Assembly: GCA_036406615.1 (NCBI GenBank)
Contig: DASXAQ010000127.1
Span: 1 to 64,000, forward strand
Length of the DNA: 64,000 bases
Origin: DASXAQ01 sp036406615
GTDB lineage: Bacteria > Actinomycetota > UBA4738
Direction: 5' to 3'
Shown: one piece after another, positions 33,673 through 43,460 of the stretch
Layout of the letters: each line of letters begins with the position of its first letter
Position numbering within the stretch: the first letter of the stretch is position 1
Program-made: the position numbers and the translations under genes
The notes under the pieces: model-generated
Databases searched by the model: none
The model's input: only the letters and a program-made list of their open reading frames with translations
What the model was told of the DNA's origin: nothing

Positions 33673-35928
33673 TCATCCCGTGCCCGCGCCGGGCGCCGAT
33701 CCGGCGCCGGCCGTCGCCGGACCTGAGGAGAGGCTGCCCGCCGACCGGGATTTCGTGAACCAGATCGCCGCGGCCAGAGCCGCCGCCGCAACGAGCCCGA
33801 TCGACACCCGCGCGCCGGCGTTGTTCGCGTACTTGACGACCAGCGGCACGATCAGCAGCGCGACCAGGTTCATCACCTTGATCATGGGGTTGAGCGCGGG
33901 TCCGGCCGTGTCCTTGAACGGGTCTCCGACCGTGTCGCCGATGACCGTCGCCTTGTGCGTGTCGCCGCCCTTGCCGCCGTACTGGCCCTCCTCCACCGAC
34001 TTCTTCGCGTTGTCCCACGCGCCGCCGGCGTTCGACAGGAACACCGCCATGAGCTGGCCGGTGAGGATCGTGCCCGCCAGGAACGCGCCGAGCGCCTCCT
34101 CCTTCAGCAGGAACCCCGTCACGATCGGCGCGAGCACCGCGAGCAGCGCCGGCGTCATCAGCTCGCGAAGCGACGAGCGCGTCACGATGTCCACGACGGC
34201 CGAGTAGTCGGGCTTCTCGGTGAAGTCCATGATCCCCGGGTGCTCGCGGAACTGCGTGCGGACCTCGTCGACGACCTGGCCGGCGGCGCGCCCGACGGCG
34301 CGGATCGCGAACGACGAGAACAGGAACGCGACCGAACCGCCGACGAGCAGCCCCACCAGCACCAGCGGCACGTTCACCCGGATGCCGACGAGCTCCAGGC
34401 GCGCGGCCTGCTGGAACGCGCCGAACAGCGACGTGGCGGCCAGGACCGCCGTCGCGATGGCCACGCCCTTGGTGATGGCCTTCGTCGAGTTGCCGATCGC
34501 GTCCAGGCTGCCCAGGATCTCGGCCGGCCGGCCCTCGAACTCGCCCGACATCTCCGCGATGCCCTGCGCGTTGTCCGAGACCGGCCCGTATGTGTCCATC
34601 GACACGATGACGCCGACCGTGGACAGCAGCCCGATCCCCGACAGCGAGATGTAGTACAGCTCGCGCGACAGGTTCGTCATGCTGCCGCCGCCCAGGTAGA
34701 AGTCGCCGACGATCGCGGCCCCGATCAACAGGATCGACCAGACGCTGGACTCGAGCCCCTCGCTGATGCCGGCCAGGATGTTCGTCGCGGGCCCGGTCGT
34801 CGACGCCGCGGCGATGTCCTTCACCGGGCGCCGCGTGGTGGAGGTGTAGTGCTCGGTCAGCAGCTGGATGATCGACGCCAGCGCCAGACCGATCAGGACC
34901 GCCCAGAACGCTCGGATGTCCTTGAGGTACGCGACCGACAGCACCAGCGCCCCGATGGCGGCCAGGCCGGCCGACAGGAAGAAGCCGCGGTTGATCGCCC
35001 GCATGCCGTGTTCGGTCTCGGAGCGCGGCGTCACCGACAGGATCCCGATGACCGCCACGATCACGCCGACGCCCATCAGCATCAACGGGAACACGACGCC
35101 CTTGGCCGCGAACGCCGCGCCGCCCAGGATGAGCGAGGCGGCGAGCATCACCTGGTAGGACTCGAAGAGGTCGGCCGCCATGCCGGCGCAGTCGCCGACG
35201 TTGTCTCCGACGTTGTCGGCGATGACGGCGGCGTTGCGCGGGTCGTCCTCGGGGATCCCCTGCTCGACCTTGCCGACCAGGTCCGCGCCCACGTCCGCCG
35301 CCTTGGTGAAGATCCCGCCGCCGACACGCATGAACATCGCGAGCAGCGCGGCGCCGAACGCCAGGCCCTCGAGGACGGCGGCCGCGTCGGACCCGTAGAT
35401 GAGGACGAAGATCGTGGCGCCGAGCAGCCCGAGCCCGACGGTGAACATGCCGGCGACGCCGCCGGTTCGAAACGCGAGCGTCATCGCACGGCGAAGCCCG
35501 GACTGCCGGGCCGCGTCGGCGACGCGCACGTTGCCGCGCACCGCAAGCCACATCCCGGAGAACCCGGTCGTGGCGGAGAACAGGGCGCCGACGATGAACG
35601 CGATCGAGCGCCCGAACCGGATGGACGAGGCCGAGTGCACGTGGAAGGCCGGAACCGGGAGCAGGAAGAACAGGCCCACCGCCAGGACCACCACGAACAG
35701 GGCGATGGTCCGGAACTGCCGGTTCAGGTAGGCGCTGCTCCCCTCCTGGATGGCCCGGGCGATGTCCTTCATCTTGTCGGTGCCGTCGGGGGCGGCGAGC
35801 ACCTCGCGGCGCAGGTACGCGGCGAAGGCGAGGGCGCCGACCGCCAGGGCGACGATCAGCCACAGCGCGGTGGTGTCGAGGGATCCGAAGGAGAAGTGCA
35901 GCTCACCATCCGCCGCAAGCAGCGTCAT
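33673..35928 (-). CDS. hppA: Membrane-bound proton-translocating pyrophosphatase
   Basis: 751 residues, about 16 membrane segments. It hydrolyses PPi and pumps H+ out of the cytoplasm. Signatures are the substrate loop DVGADLVGKVEQGIPEDDP, ADNVGDNVGDCAGMAADLFE, MDTYGPVSDNAQGIAEMSG and GNSTKAITKG. The Lys at residue 483 in the last motif marks K+-independent enzymes; K+-dependent ones have Ala there (from the family literature). The ATG at 35928 has an AGGAGG 6-7 nt upstream, and a TATAAT at 36002-36007 (minus) is a likely promoter. Confidence 0.96.
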   Translation of the reverse strand: MTLLAADGELHFSFGSLDTTALWLIVALAVGALAFAAYLRREVLAAPDGTDKMKDIARAIQEGSSAYLNRQFRTIALFVVVLAVGLFFLLPVPAFHVHSASSIRFGRSIAFIVGALFSATTGFSGMWLAVRGNVRVADAARQSGLRRAMTLAFRTGGVAGMFTVGLGLLGATIFVLIYGSDAAAVLEGLAFGAALLAMFMRVGGGIFTKAADVGADLVGKVEQGIPEDDPRNAAVIADNVGDNVGDCAGMAADLFESYQVMLAASLILGGAAFAAKGVVFPLMLMGVGVIVAVIGILSVTPRSETEHGMRAINRGFFLSAGLAAIGALVLSVAYLKDIRAFWAVLIGLALASIIQLLTEHYTSTTRRPVKDIAAASTTGPATNILAGISEGLESSVWSILLIGAAIVGDFYLGGGSMTNLSRELYYISLSGIGLLSTVGVIVSMDTYGPVSDNAQGIAEMSGEFEGRPAEILGSLDAIGNSTKAITKGVAIATAVLAATSLFGAFQQAARLELVGIRVNVPLVLVGLLVGGSVAFLFSSFAIRAVGRAAGQVVDEVRTQFREHPGIMDFTEKPDYSAVVDIVTRSSLRELMTPALLAVLAPIVTGFLLKEEALGAFLAGTILTGQLMAVFLSNAGGAWDNAKKSVEEGQYGGKGGDTHKATVIGDTVGDPFKDTAGPALNPMIKVMNLVALLIVPLVVKYANNAGARVSIGLVAAAALAAAIWFTKSRSAGSLSSGPATAGAGSAPGAGTG

Positions 35929-36001
35929 CGAGTTCCTCCTGGTTCGATGTGGGGGTCGGTCCCGAGGCCGCAGGCCGGAAACCGCAGGTCAAAGCCGCGC
36001 G

Positions 36002-36007
36002 ATTATA
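36002..36007 (-). promoter_or_regulatory. hppA -10 box
   Basis: Consensus TATAAT on the minus strand, about 74 nt before the hppA ATG. Unlike most promoters here it leaves a real leader, which contains the AGGAGG ribosome-binding site. Confidence 0.55.
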
Positions 36008-36135
36008 GCCGACACATTTCGGCGTCCCGCCGCGCGACGCGCCGCTCGTCCGGCTCGCCCGGCAGCGCCGATCGGGCGACGCGGGCGTGGTTGTGGTGTG
36101 TTCACGCTGTTGCCGCGATTCGTGGGCATAGGTCT

Positions 36136-36164
36136 TTGCGAAAGGCTCGACCGCCCGCTACCCT
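36136..36164 (+). promoter_or_regulatory. Promoter of the 36174 gene
   Basis: TTGCGA at 36136-36141, a 17-bp spacer and TACCCT at 36159-36164, ending 9 nt before the ATG at 36174. The leader would be only a few bases. Confidence 0.55.
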
Positions 36165-36173
36165 GACCGGCCA

Positions 36174-36926
36174 ATGCCGCTAGAAGAATCGCCCGATCAC
36201 GGCGGTCTTCCCGTTCAAACCGAACCCTTCCCGGATGACCAGCCTGCGGCCGCGCGCGCCACGCGCCGTGAGGCCTCCGCACGCCGCCGAACCCTGCGAT
36301 GGGTGCTCGTGGGCGCCGGCGTGCTGGTCGTGGCCGCGGTCGTGATCGCGCTGGTCGCGATGGGCGGCGGCTCTCCGGGCAACTCCCCGGCCGGGGCACC
36401 GCCTCCCAGCCGCGCGGCGTTCACGTTCCCACTGGACAAGGTGAGCAGCGTGCGCGTCGCTGCGCATGGCCCGACGACGAGCGCGCAGGACGTGGCCGCG
36501 GCGGTGCAGTCGCGGCTGTCGGACATGTACGGGACGGCGTTCCTGGACCCGCGTTCCTGGGCTGGCGCCACCCCGGCGACCCTGTGGCAGACGTTCGCGC
36601 CGGCCACGCGCGCCAGGGCCCAGGGCGACGGGGCCGCGTTCACCCTGAAGGGCATCGGGAAGGTCCAGGACCTGAAGGTCACGACCTCGTCCCTGGACGT
36701 CGAGGTCCTCTACGACCCGTCGGGCCGGCCCTCGGCGGCGATCGCGACCGTGGAATTCGAGGCGTCGGGCCAGACCGGGGGCGGCGCGCCGGTCAACGTG
36801 GTGTCGACCGCCCACCTCCTGTTGCGCCCGGCGTCCGGCCAGTGGTTCATCTCGGGCTACCCGAGCGCGAGCACGCGGATCGCGCCGCAGGGATCGTCGG
36901 CCTCGCCGTCGGGTGGGACGCCGTGA
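36174..36926 (+). CDS. Membrane-anchored extracytoplasmic protein, unknown family
   Basis: 250 residues. A basic cytoplasmic head (RREASARRRTLR) precedes one membrane segment at about 42-65 (WVLVGAGVLVVAAVVIALVAM). An exported domain of about 180 residues follows (LSDMYGTAFLDPRSW, LWQTFAPATRARAQ, VEVLYDPSGRPSAAIATVEF, LLLRPASGQWFISGYPS). The last strand pattern recalls NTF2-like or SnoaL-type export domains, but I cannot assign it. The stop overlaps the GTG of the LCP gene (GTGA), so both are coupled and probably act at the envelope. Confidence 0.78.
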   Translation: MPLEESPDHGGLPVQTEPFPDDQPAAARATRREASARRRTLRWVLVGAGVLVVAAVVIALVAMGGGSPGNSPAGAPPPSRAAFTFPLDKVSSVRVAAHGPTTSAQDVAAAVQSRLSDMYGTAFLDPRSWAGATPATLWQTFAPATRARAQGDGAAFTLKGIGKVQDLKVTTSSLDVEVLYDPSGRPSAAIATVEFEASGQTGGGAPVNVVSTAHLLLRPASGQWFISGYPSASTRIAPQGSSASPSGGTP

Positions 36927-37888
36927 CGCACCCAGCGCACCCCGTCCGGCGGCGGCACCGCCGCCTCGTGGCAGGTGCCCTGGTCGTCGCGATGGCCGCC
37001 GCCGCGGGGGTGGTCGTGGCGCGGGGCGGGGCGAACGAGGCATCGGCCGCTTCGCCCTCGCCGACGCCGTCCGCAAGCGGGGCCCCGATCGACATCCACG
37101 CGGTGCACGGCGCGTCCTACCTTCCGGCCCTGCAGGGCAAGCGGCCGCTGTTCATCCTGCTGATCGGCAGCGGCGCCCACCCCGGCCAGTCGGTGCAGGG
37201 TTCGCTGTCGGATTCGATCCACCTGCTCGGGATCAACCTCAAGTCGCGCCGCGCGACGATCCTGGGGTTCCCGCGCGACTCGTGGGTGCCCATCCCCGGG
37301 CATGGGTCGAACAAGATCAACGCCGCCTCTGTCTACGGCGGGCCGCCGCTGCTGGTCCAGACGGTCGAGCAGCTGACCGGCATCCGGATCGACTTCTACG
37401 TTCGCACGACCTTCTGGGGACTCACCAACCTCGTCAATGGCGTCGGCGGGCTGAACGTCAACGTGCCGCAGGCGATGCACGACAGCTATTCCGGCGCGAA
37501 CTTCTCGAAGGGGCGCCACCACCTGACGGGACGACAGGCCCTGGCGTTCGCCCGCGACCGCCACGACTTCGCCAGCGGCGACTTTGCCCGTTCGGCGAAC
37601 CAGGCCACGCTGATGCAGGCTGCCCTCGCCAAGTTCCACCGGCTGTTCCAGCAGGATCCCGCCACCCTGTTCAAGTGGATCGCCGTGGGCTACAGCCAGA
37701 TCCAGACCAACGTGCCGTTCCCGATGCTGCTGGACCTGGCGCTCACCGCGACCCAGATCCCCAACGCGAACGTGAACAACAAGGTCGTGCCGGGCGGCGG
37801 CGGCACGGAGGGGACCGCGAGCGTGGTGTTCATCTCGCCGGCGGCCCGGCCCATGTTCGCCCAGATGAAGGCTCGCGGGTACCTCTAG
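36923..37888 (+). CDS. LytR-CpsA-Psr (LCP) family glycopolymer transferase
   Basis: 321 residues. A signal anchor (LVAGALVVAMAAAAGVVVA) is followed by the LCP core: FILLIGSG at the start, SDSIHLLGINLKSRRATILG with the conserved SDS, FPRDSWVPIPGHGSNKINAA (catalytic Arg/Asp), and LTGRQALAFARDRHDF with the two arginines. LCP enzymes transfer teichoic acid, arabinogalactan or capsule-type polymers from lipid carriers to peptidoglycan outside the cell. The GTG start at 36923 is coupled to the preceding membrane protein. Confidence 0.92.
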   Translation: MTHPAHPVRRRHRRLVAGALVVAMAAAAGVVVARGGANEASAASPSPTPSASGAPIDIHAVHGASYLPALQGKRPLFILLIGSGAHPGQSVQGSLSDSIHLLGINLKSRRATILGFPRDSWVPIPGHGSNKINAASVYGGPPLLVQTVEQLTGIRIDFYVRTTFWGLTNLVNGVGGLNVNVPQAMHDSYSGANFSKGRHHLTGRQALAFARDRHDFASGDFARSANQATLMQAALAKFHRLFQQDPATLFKWIAVGYSQIQTNVPFPMLLDLALTATQIPNANVNNKVVPGGGGTEGTASVVFISPAARPMFAQMKARGYL

Positions 37889-37920
37889 ACCTCCCCGGCC
37901 GCGTCGTCGCGGCGAATGGC

Positions 37921-38964
37921 TCATCCGGTCGCGATCACCACGGCGACGAACGCCGCGTACAGCACGCAGGGTGCGACCAGCACGGGAACGGTGAGCGTGC
38001 CCCGGATCCGCACCACGATCAGCAGGACCAGCCCGACGAACAGCGCGATGGCGGCGGACAGCACCGCGTCGCCGGTCAGCTGCCACGGCGTGAACAGCAA
38101 ACCGATCGTCACGGGGAACGACGACTGGAACACCATGGCGCCCGTGACGTTGCCCAGGGCCAGCACGTCCTTGTCGCGTCCGACCCACAGCACGCTGTTG
38201 AACAGCTCGGGGAGCTCGGTGGCGATCGGGGCGACCACCAACGAGAAGAGCAGCGGCGACACGCCCAGGCTGGTCGCGACGTGGTGGATGCCGTCCACGA
38301 ACACCCGCGCGCCCCCGACGATGATCGCCAGGGCCACCAGGGTCTGCACGACGCTCGCCCAGGTCGGCGGCGCCACGTCGGCGCGCCGGGGCGAGCGCCG
38401 AACCCGCGCCGCCCACTTCGTGAACGACAGCGGATGGATCTCGCCGGCCGCCTCGCGCTCCTCTTCCGCCTCGCCCTCGGAACGGAAGTGCCGCCACACG
38501 TACACGCCGTACCCCGCCAGCAGCGCGGCCGACAGCGCCCAGTGCGCGGGCCGGACGTGGATCACACCGGCCAGCACCGCCGCGCCGTACATGACCAGGA
38601 AGAACGCCAGGTCCATGGCCGTGAGGCCCGGATCGATCGCCAGCGAACGAACGCGCCGGCCCGAGCGTGCGTACCACGCCAGCGACAGTCCCATCACGGT
38701 CATCGCCAGCGTGGCGAGCATGAACGGCGCGCCGAGGATCGCGCCGATCCCGATCTCCTCGCCGGAATGCGCCCCGCCGCCGCCGACGATCGCGATCACC
38801 GGGAGCACGGTCTCGGGCAGCGCCGTCCCGATGGCCGCCAGCACGCTGCCGACGGCACCGGCAGACAGGCCGAACCCTTCGCCGATCCATTCGACGCCGT
38901 TCGTGAACAGCTTCGCGCCGAACAGGATCACGACGAGCGACACGAGCAGCAGAACCCAATCCAC
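37921..38964 (-). CDS. Na+/Ca2+ exchanger (CaCA) superfamily membrane protein
   Basis: 347 residues from GTG 38964 with GGGAGGGG 6 nt upstream. There are two related halves of about five membrane segments each. The alpha-repeat motifs carry the exchanger acidic residues: GSVLAAIGTALPETVLPVIA in the first half and SLVVAPIATELPELFNSV in the second. A cytosolic acidic loop (EGEAEEEREAAGE) joins them. The family exchanges Ca2+ for Na+, H+ or K+; the exact ion pair cannot be told. It converges on the LCP gene. Confidence 0.9.
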   Translation of the reverse strand: MDWVLLLVSLVVILFGAKLFTNGVEWIGEGFGLSAGAVGSVLAAIGTALPETVLPVIAIVGGGGAHSGEEIGIGAILGAPFMLATLAMTVMGLSLAWYARSGRRVRSLAIDPGLTAMDLAFFLVMYGAAVLAGVIHVRPAHWALSAALLAGYGVYVWRHFRSEGEAEEEREAAGEIHPLSFTKWAARVRRSPRRADVAPPTWASVVQTLVALAIIVGGARVFVDGIHHVATSLGVSPLLFSLVVAPIATELPELFNSVLWVGRDKDVLALGNVTGAMVFQSSFPVTIGLLFTPWQLTGDAVLSAAIALFVGLVLLIVVRIRGTLTVPVLVAPCVLYAAFVAVVIATG

Positions 38965-39007
38965 GCATCCCCTCCCGGTGTGCGGGCCATTGTCCCATCG
39001 AGGCCGA

Positions 39008-39013
39008 TACGAT
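39008..39013 (+). promoter_or_regulatory. Putative -10 box for leaderless helicase mRNA
   Basis: TACGAT ending 7 nt before the ATG at 39021, with no Shine-Dalgarno sequence in between. Confidence 0.45.
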
Positions 39014-39020
39014 CGGCCCG

Positions 39021-41288
39021 ATGGACGCCGACGCCTTCGTCGACGAGCTGACGTCGTTCGGGCGCGATGACGCGAGCCTCGCCCACGTCGAGCGGCTCCC
39101 GGCCCGCCCCGCGGTCGTGGAGCCGTTCCCGGATATCCCGGAGCTGCTTCGGTCGCGACTGGAGCTGCTCGGCATCGGCGGCCTGTACCCACACCAGCGG
39201 GCGGCGCTCGATGTGCTCGACGAGGGGCGCAACGTGATCGTGTCCACGGGCACCGCGTCCGGGAAGACGCTCGTCTACAACCTCGCGTTCGCCCGCGCGG
39301 CACTGCAGGACCCGAAGCGAACCGCCCTGTATCTGTTCCCGACCAAGGCGCTCGCGCGCGACCAGCTGCGGCAGGTGCGCGACCTGCGCCTGCCGCAGCT
39401 GCGCGCCGCGGTCTACGACGGCGACACGCCGCAGGCCGAACGCCCGCTGATCCGGCGCAACGCGAACCTGGTGATGTCGAACCCCGACATGCTGCACGCG
39501 AGCATCCTGCCCGGCCATGCGCGATGGGCCGACTTCCTGCTGCGGCTGTCGCTGGTGGTCGTCGACGAGGCGCACGTCGCGCGCGGCGTCTTCGGCTCGC
39601 ACGTGGCCATGGTGCTGCGCCGGTTGCGCCGATTGGTGACGCACTACGGCGGCGACCCCGCGTTCGTGATGGCATCGGCAACGGTGGGCAACCCCGCCGA
39701 GCTGGCCGAGCGGCTGAGCGGGCTGCCGTTCGCCGAGGTCGCCGACGACCTGTCGCCGCGCGGCGAGAAGCTGTTCGCCCTGTGGAATCCGCCGCTGGTG
39801 GATCCGGACCTCGGGATCCGTCGCGGCGCGGTCTCCGAAACCGCATGGCTGTTGGCGAAGCTCGTCGGGTCGGGCACCCGGGCGATCGCGTTCTGCCGGT
39901 CGCGCCGTGGTGCCGAGCTGGTGGCGGAGTTCGCGCGCCGCGAGCTGCCGGGCGGCCTCAAGGACCGGGTCAAGGCGTACCGCGCCGGCTACCTCCCGCA
40001 GGAGCGCCGCGAGCTCGAACGGGCGATCTCGGGCGGCGACGTGGTCGGGGTGGCGGCCACCAACGCGCTGGAGCTCGGCATCGACGTCGGAGCGCTGGAC
40101 GCGGCGCTGCTGGCCGGCTACCCCGGCACCCGCGCGTCGATGTGGCAGCAGGCCGGCCGGGCAGGCCGGCGTTCGGACTCCTCGCTCGCCGTGTTGGTCG
40201 CGCAGGACGACCCACTGGACCAGTACCTGGTGCAGCACCCGGCCGACCTGTTCGGCAAGCCGCCCGAGGCGGCGGTCGTGGACCCGGGCAACCCGTACGT
40301 CCTCGCTCCGCATCTGCTGTGCGCCGCGCGGGAGCAGCCACTGGCCGACGAGGAGCTCGAGCTGTTCGGGCCGGACGCGGCCGACGCGGCCGAGGTGCTC
40401 GTTGCCGATGGCAAGCTCATCCGGCGACGTGGCCTGCTGCACCATCCGGGCCGCGACTCGCCGCACCGCACCGTCGACATCCGTTCGGCCTCCGGGTCGC
40501 TGTTCGCGATCGTGGATCAGGAGACCGGCGCGTTGCTCGGCACGGTTGACGAGGCCCGCGCGTTCTTCCACGTGCACCCCGGAGCGGTGTACCTGCACCA
40601 GGGCGAGCAGTTCGAGGTGAGCGAGCTCGACCTGGCGGGGAAGGTCGCGCTGGTCGGCAGAAGCGACGCCGACTACTACACGCAGGCGCGCGACCTCACC
40701 GACATCGAGGTCCTGGACGAACGCGAGGCCGACGAGTCCGGCCCGGCGACGGCCATCTTCGGGGACGTCCGGGTCACCCGGCGCGTGGTGGGCTTCCAGC
40801 GAAAGTCGGTGTTCAGCGGCGACGTGCTGGACAGCATCGAGCTGCGCCTGCCCGATCAGACGCTCGAGACGAAGGCCCTGTGGTGGCTGCTGACGTCGGA
40901 CCTGCTGCAGCGCGCCCAGATCGGAAGGGCCGCGCTGCCCGGCGCCGCGCACGCGGCCGAGCATGCGGCCATCGGCCTGCTCCCCCTGGTCGCGACCTGC
41001 GACCGGTGGGACGTCGGCGGGGTGTCGACGCCGCTGCACCCCGACACGGGGATGGCGACGATCTTCATCTACGACGGCTACCCGGGAGGCGCCGGCATCG
41101 CCGAGCGCGGCTTCCGCGCGGGTGCGCGGCTCCTGGAGGCGACGTTCGAGGCGGTGCGGCGGTGCCCGTGCGCTCAGGGCTGCCCGTCGTGCGTCCAGTC
41201 GCCGAAGTGCGGCAACGGCAACGAGCCGCTCGACAAGCAGGGCGCGGTCGCGCTGCTGGCGGCGATGCTCGGCCGGACGTGGGGATGA
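39021..41288 (+). CDS. MrfA-like DExH-box helicase with Zn-binding DUF1998 domain
   Basis: 755 residues. RecA-1: Q-motif region LYPHQRAALDVL, Walker A VSTGTASGKTLVYNL, YLFPTKALARDQL, DEAH box VVVDEAHVARGVFG, and MASATVGNP. RecA-2: AIAFCRSRRGAELV, VVGVAATNALELGIDVG and QQAGRAGRRSDSS. The C-terminal DUF1998 module ends with four cysteines, CPCAQGCPSCVQSPKCGNGN. In B. subtilis, MrfA repairs mitomycin-type DNA adducts without UvrA; the same role is an inference. It is separated from the next gene by 43 bp. Confidence 0.93.
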   Translation: MDADAFVDELTSFGRDDASLAHVERLPARPAVVEPFPDIPELLRSRLELLGIGGLYPHQRAALDVLDEGRNVIVSTGTASGKTLVYNLAFARAALQDPKRTALYLFPTKALARDQLRQVRDLRLPQLRAAVYDGDTPQAERPLIRRNANLVMSNPDMLHASILPGHARWADFLLRLSLVVVDEAHVARGVFGSHVAMVLRRLRRLVTHYGGDPAFVMASATVGNPAELAERLSGLPFAEVADDLSPRGEKLFALWNPPLVDPDLGIRRGAVSETAWLLAKLVGSGTRAIAFCRSRRGAELVAEFARRELPGGLKDRVKAYRAGYLPQERRELERAISGGDVVGVAATNALELGIDVGALDAALLAGYPGTRASMWQQAGRAGRRSDSSLAVLVAQDDPLDQYLVQHPADLFGKPPEAAVVDPGNPYVLAPHLLCAAREQPLADEELELFGPDAADAAEVLVADGKLIRRRGLLHHPGRDSPHRTVDIRSASGSLFAIVDQETGALLGTVDEARAFFHVHPGAVYLHQGEQFEVSELDLAGKVALVGRSDADYYTQARDLTDIEVLDEREADESGPATAIFGDVRVTRRVVGFQRKSVFSGDVLDSIELRLPDQTLETKALWWLLTSDLLQRAQIGRAALPGAAHAAEHAAIGLLPLVATCDRWDVGGVSTPLHPDTGMATIFIYDGYPGGAGIAERGFRAGARLLEATFEAVRRCPCAQGCPSCVQSPKCGNGNEPLDKQGAVALLAAMLGRTWG

Positions 41289-41331
41289 CCGCGGCCAAGA
41301 TCGACCTCGCTCGGGCCGGGTCGGGCGCGCC

Positions 41332-41832
41332 ATGACGTCGCGCTGCATCTACGTCGCGGTGTGCGGCCCCGATCCTGCATCCGAACACGTTGCGGCGCAG
41401 TGCGAAACGATCGGGCGCCTGCTCGCCCGCGAGGGGGCGGTCGTGGTGTGCGGCGGTCTCGGCGGAGCCATGGAGGCGGTCGCGCGCGGCTGCGCGCAGG
41501 AGTCCGGCACGAGCATCGGCATCCTGCCGGGACCGAACCGTGTCGGCGCGAATCCCCACCTGTCCTTCGTCATCCCCACCGGCATGGGCGAGGCGCGCAA
41601 CGCGCTGGTCGCTCGCAGCGCCGACGTCGTGATCGCGGTCGCCGGCGAGTTCGGCACCCTGTCCGAGATCGCGATCGCGCTGAAGATGGGCGTCCCGGTC
41701 GTGGGGTTGGACACGTGGGAGCTGTCGAAGGCGGGCGCCGTCTCGAACGAGATCGTGCGCGCGTCGACGCCTGAGGAAGCCGTGGCCGCGGCCCTCAGGC
41801 TGGCTGCAGGGGCTGGCGCCGCCGAACGTTAG
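41332..41832 (+). CDS. TIGR00725/LOG-like nucleotide-binding protein
   Basis: 166 residues. A Rossmann-like fold is indicated by YVAVCGPDPAS, VVCGGLGGAMEAVARGC and VAGEFGTLSEIAIALKMG, the last being the counterpart of the PGGxGT motif of lysine-decarboxylase-like LOG proteins. In LOG enzymes these motifs make cytokinin-type phosphoribohydrolases; this subgroup is shorter and its substrate is unknown. It is probably co-transcribed with the helicase. Confidence 0.85.
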   Translation: MTSRCIYVAVCGPDPASEHVAAQCETIGRLLAREGAVVVCGGLGGAMEAVARGCAQESGTSIGILPGPNRVGANPHLSFVIPTGMGEARNALVARSADVVIAVAGEFGTLSEIAIALKMGVPVVGLDTWELSKAGAVSNEIVRASTPEEAVAAALRLAAGAGAAER

Positions 41833-41840
41833 GCGGCCCG

Positions 41841-43460
41841 TCATGCCGCGTGCGGCGAGCGGCGAAGGATCCGCCCGGCGGCATCGCGCTCGGTCGGCGT
41901 CAGGCCGGCGAGCGCCAGCACCGCCACGTACACGACCAGACCCGCGGCACCCGTCGCGACGAGGTCGACCGGCCAGGCCGCATGCCCGAGCGCCAGGTGC
42001 ACGGCCACCATCACCACGCCGGCCGCGAACGCCGGAACCACCAGCCGGACGTAGTGCCGGTTGAACGGCTGGATGTGGACCAGGCGCCAGACGAGCCAGA
42101 GCCGGACGGCGTTCGACACCGTCAACGTCGACGTCTGCGCGATCGCGGCCCCGTTCATGCCGAGGTGCGGCACGAGCACCACGGCGATCGCCAGGTCCAG
42201 CAGGAACGAACCCGCGTACACGGTGAGGTCCCAGCCCGTGCGCCCGACCATGATCAGGATGAAGCCGACGCTTCCCACCGCGACGTTCACGAGCTGGCCG
42301 ACCAGCAGAATGCGAAGCGCGGTCGTGCCCGTCGTGAAGCCGGCGCCGAAGATCGTGAGGATGGGGCCGGGCACGATCAGCAGCAACAGCAGCAGCGGCA
42401 GGGTGCCGGCCAGCGTCCACCGCGTCAGTGCCTTGTACAGGCCGTCGAGCCGCTCGCGCTCCTGGCGCGCGTGCAGGTCCGCCACGAACGGGCTGAACAT
42501 GTAGTTGACGGCGATCAGGAACAGCACGAGCGCCTGCGCCACCCGCACCGCCGCCGCGTACACCCCGAGATCGCCCGCGGTGACGACCGCGCCGCCCGCG
42601 GACGGCCCGCGCGCGACGTAGACCGACAGCACGAAGTAGTCCGTCCAGAACAGCGCCTGCGACAGCAGCGCCGCGGGAGCGCGCGGCGCGCCGTAGCGGA
42701 TCAGCGCGGACGTCTCTCCGGGTTCCGCCGGCAACCGAGGGAAGGCGCGCGTCTCCCGCAGCCACAGCCACCAGCCCGCGAGCGTCGCGGCCGCCCACGA
42801 CACGGCGTACGCAAGGACCGTCGCGCCCACCGATCGAGACACCGACCACGCGAGGAGCGTGAACGCGATCCACGCCACCGGCTGGCCCGCCCAGTAGACG
42901 TAGAGCGTGTGCCGCATGACTTTGAGCCCGCGCGTCCCGCCCAGGTAGACCTGGCACAGGGCCACGAACGGCATCGCCAGCGCCGCGGCCTGGAACGCGC
43001 CGGTGGAGTCTCCGTGACGGTTGCCCAGCCACGGCGCGGCCGCGAACAGGGCGATGCCGACGACGACGCTCACCGCCGCGGCGATCCCGGCGGCGCGTCG
43101 CACCACGGCTCGGGCGCGGCCGGGCTCTCCCTTGCCCACGTCGATCGCGACCCGGCGCACCGCCGCCATGTCCATCCCGAAGCGCGTGCCCGCGCCGCCG
43201 ACGAACGCGATCTGGGTCGCAAGGGTCACGACGCCGAACGCGGCGCTGCCGAGCGCGTGCGAGATCAGCACGCTGGTCCCCAGGCTGGCCAGAACGAACA
43301 CCGCCAGGCCGACGATGTTCTGTCCGGTGCCGGACAGCAGGGTCAGATGGTCGCCGAAGCGCTCCTTCGGCAGGGCGGCGGCGACGGCCTCGCGGAGGCC
43401 CCGCGATGGCCGGGGCGCCGGACCGGAGCCGGCGCCGGGCTCCTCACTCGATGTAGCCAA
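41841..43460 (-). CDS. Polysaccharide/lipid-oligosaccharide flippase (MOP superfamily, Wzx-like)
   Basis: 539 residues from the TTG start chosen here, about 14 membrane segments. The first is GTGQNIVGLAVFVLASLGTSVLISHALGS-type (residues ~40-65), followed by the MVF/Wzx spacing and basic cytoplasmic loops. Such proteins flip undecaprenyl-linked sugars or lipids. It overlaps the upstream phosphodiesterase gene by 17 bp with TTG 43460. A GTG at 43595 would extend 45 residues further into that gene and is less likely. The pairing suggests the two act on one surface glycoconjugate. Confidence 0.85.
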   Translation of the reverse strand: MATSSEEPGAGSGPAPRPSRGLREAVAAALPKERFGDHLTLLSGTGQNIVGLAVFVLASLGTSVLISHALGSAAFGVVTLATQIAFVGGAGTRFGMDMAAVRRVAIDVGKGEPGRARAVVRRAAGIAAAVSVVVGIALFAAAPWLGNRHGDSTGAFQAAALAMPFVALCQVYLGGTRGLKVMRHTLYVYWAGQPVAWIAFTLLAWSVSRSVGATVLAYAVSWAAATLAGWWLWLRETRAFPRLPAEPGETSALIRYGAPRAPAALLSQALFWTDYFVLSVYVARGPSAGGAVVTAGDLGVYAAAVRVAQALVLFLIAVNYMFSPFVADLHARQERERLDGLYKALTRWTLAGTLPLLLLLLIVPGPILTIFGAGFTTGTTALRILLVGQLVNVAVGSVGFILIMVGRTGWDLTVYAGSFLLDLAIAVVLVPHLGMNGAAIAQTSTLTVSNAVRLWLVWRLVHIQPFNRHYVRLVVPAFAAGVVMVAVHLALGHAAWPVDLVATGAAGLVVYVAVLALAGLTPTERDAAGRILRRSPHAA

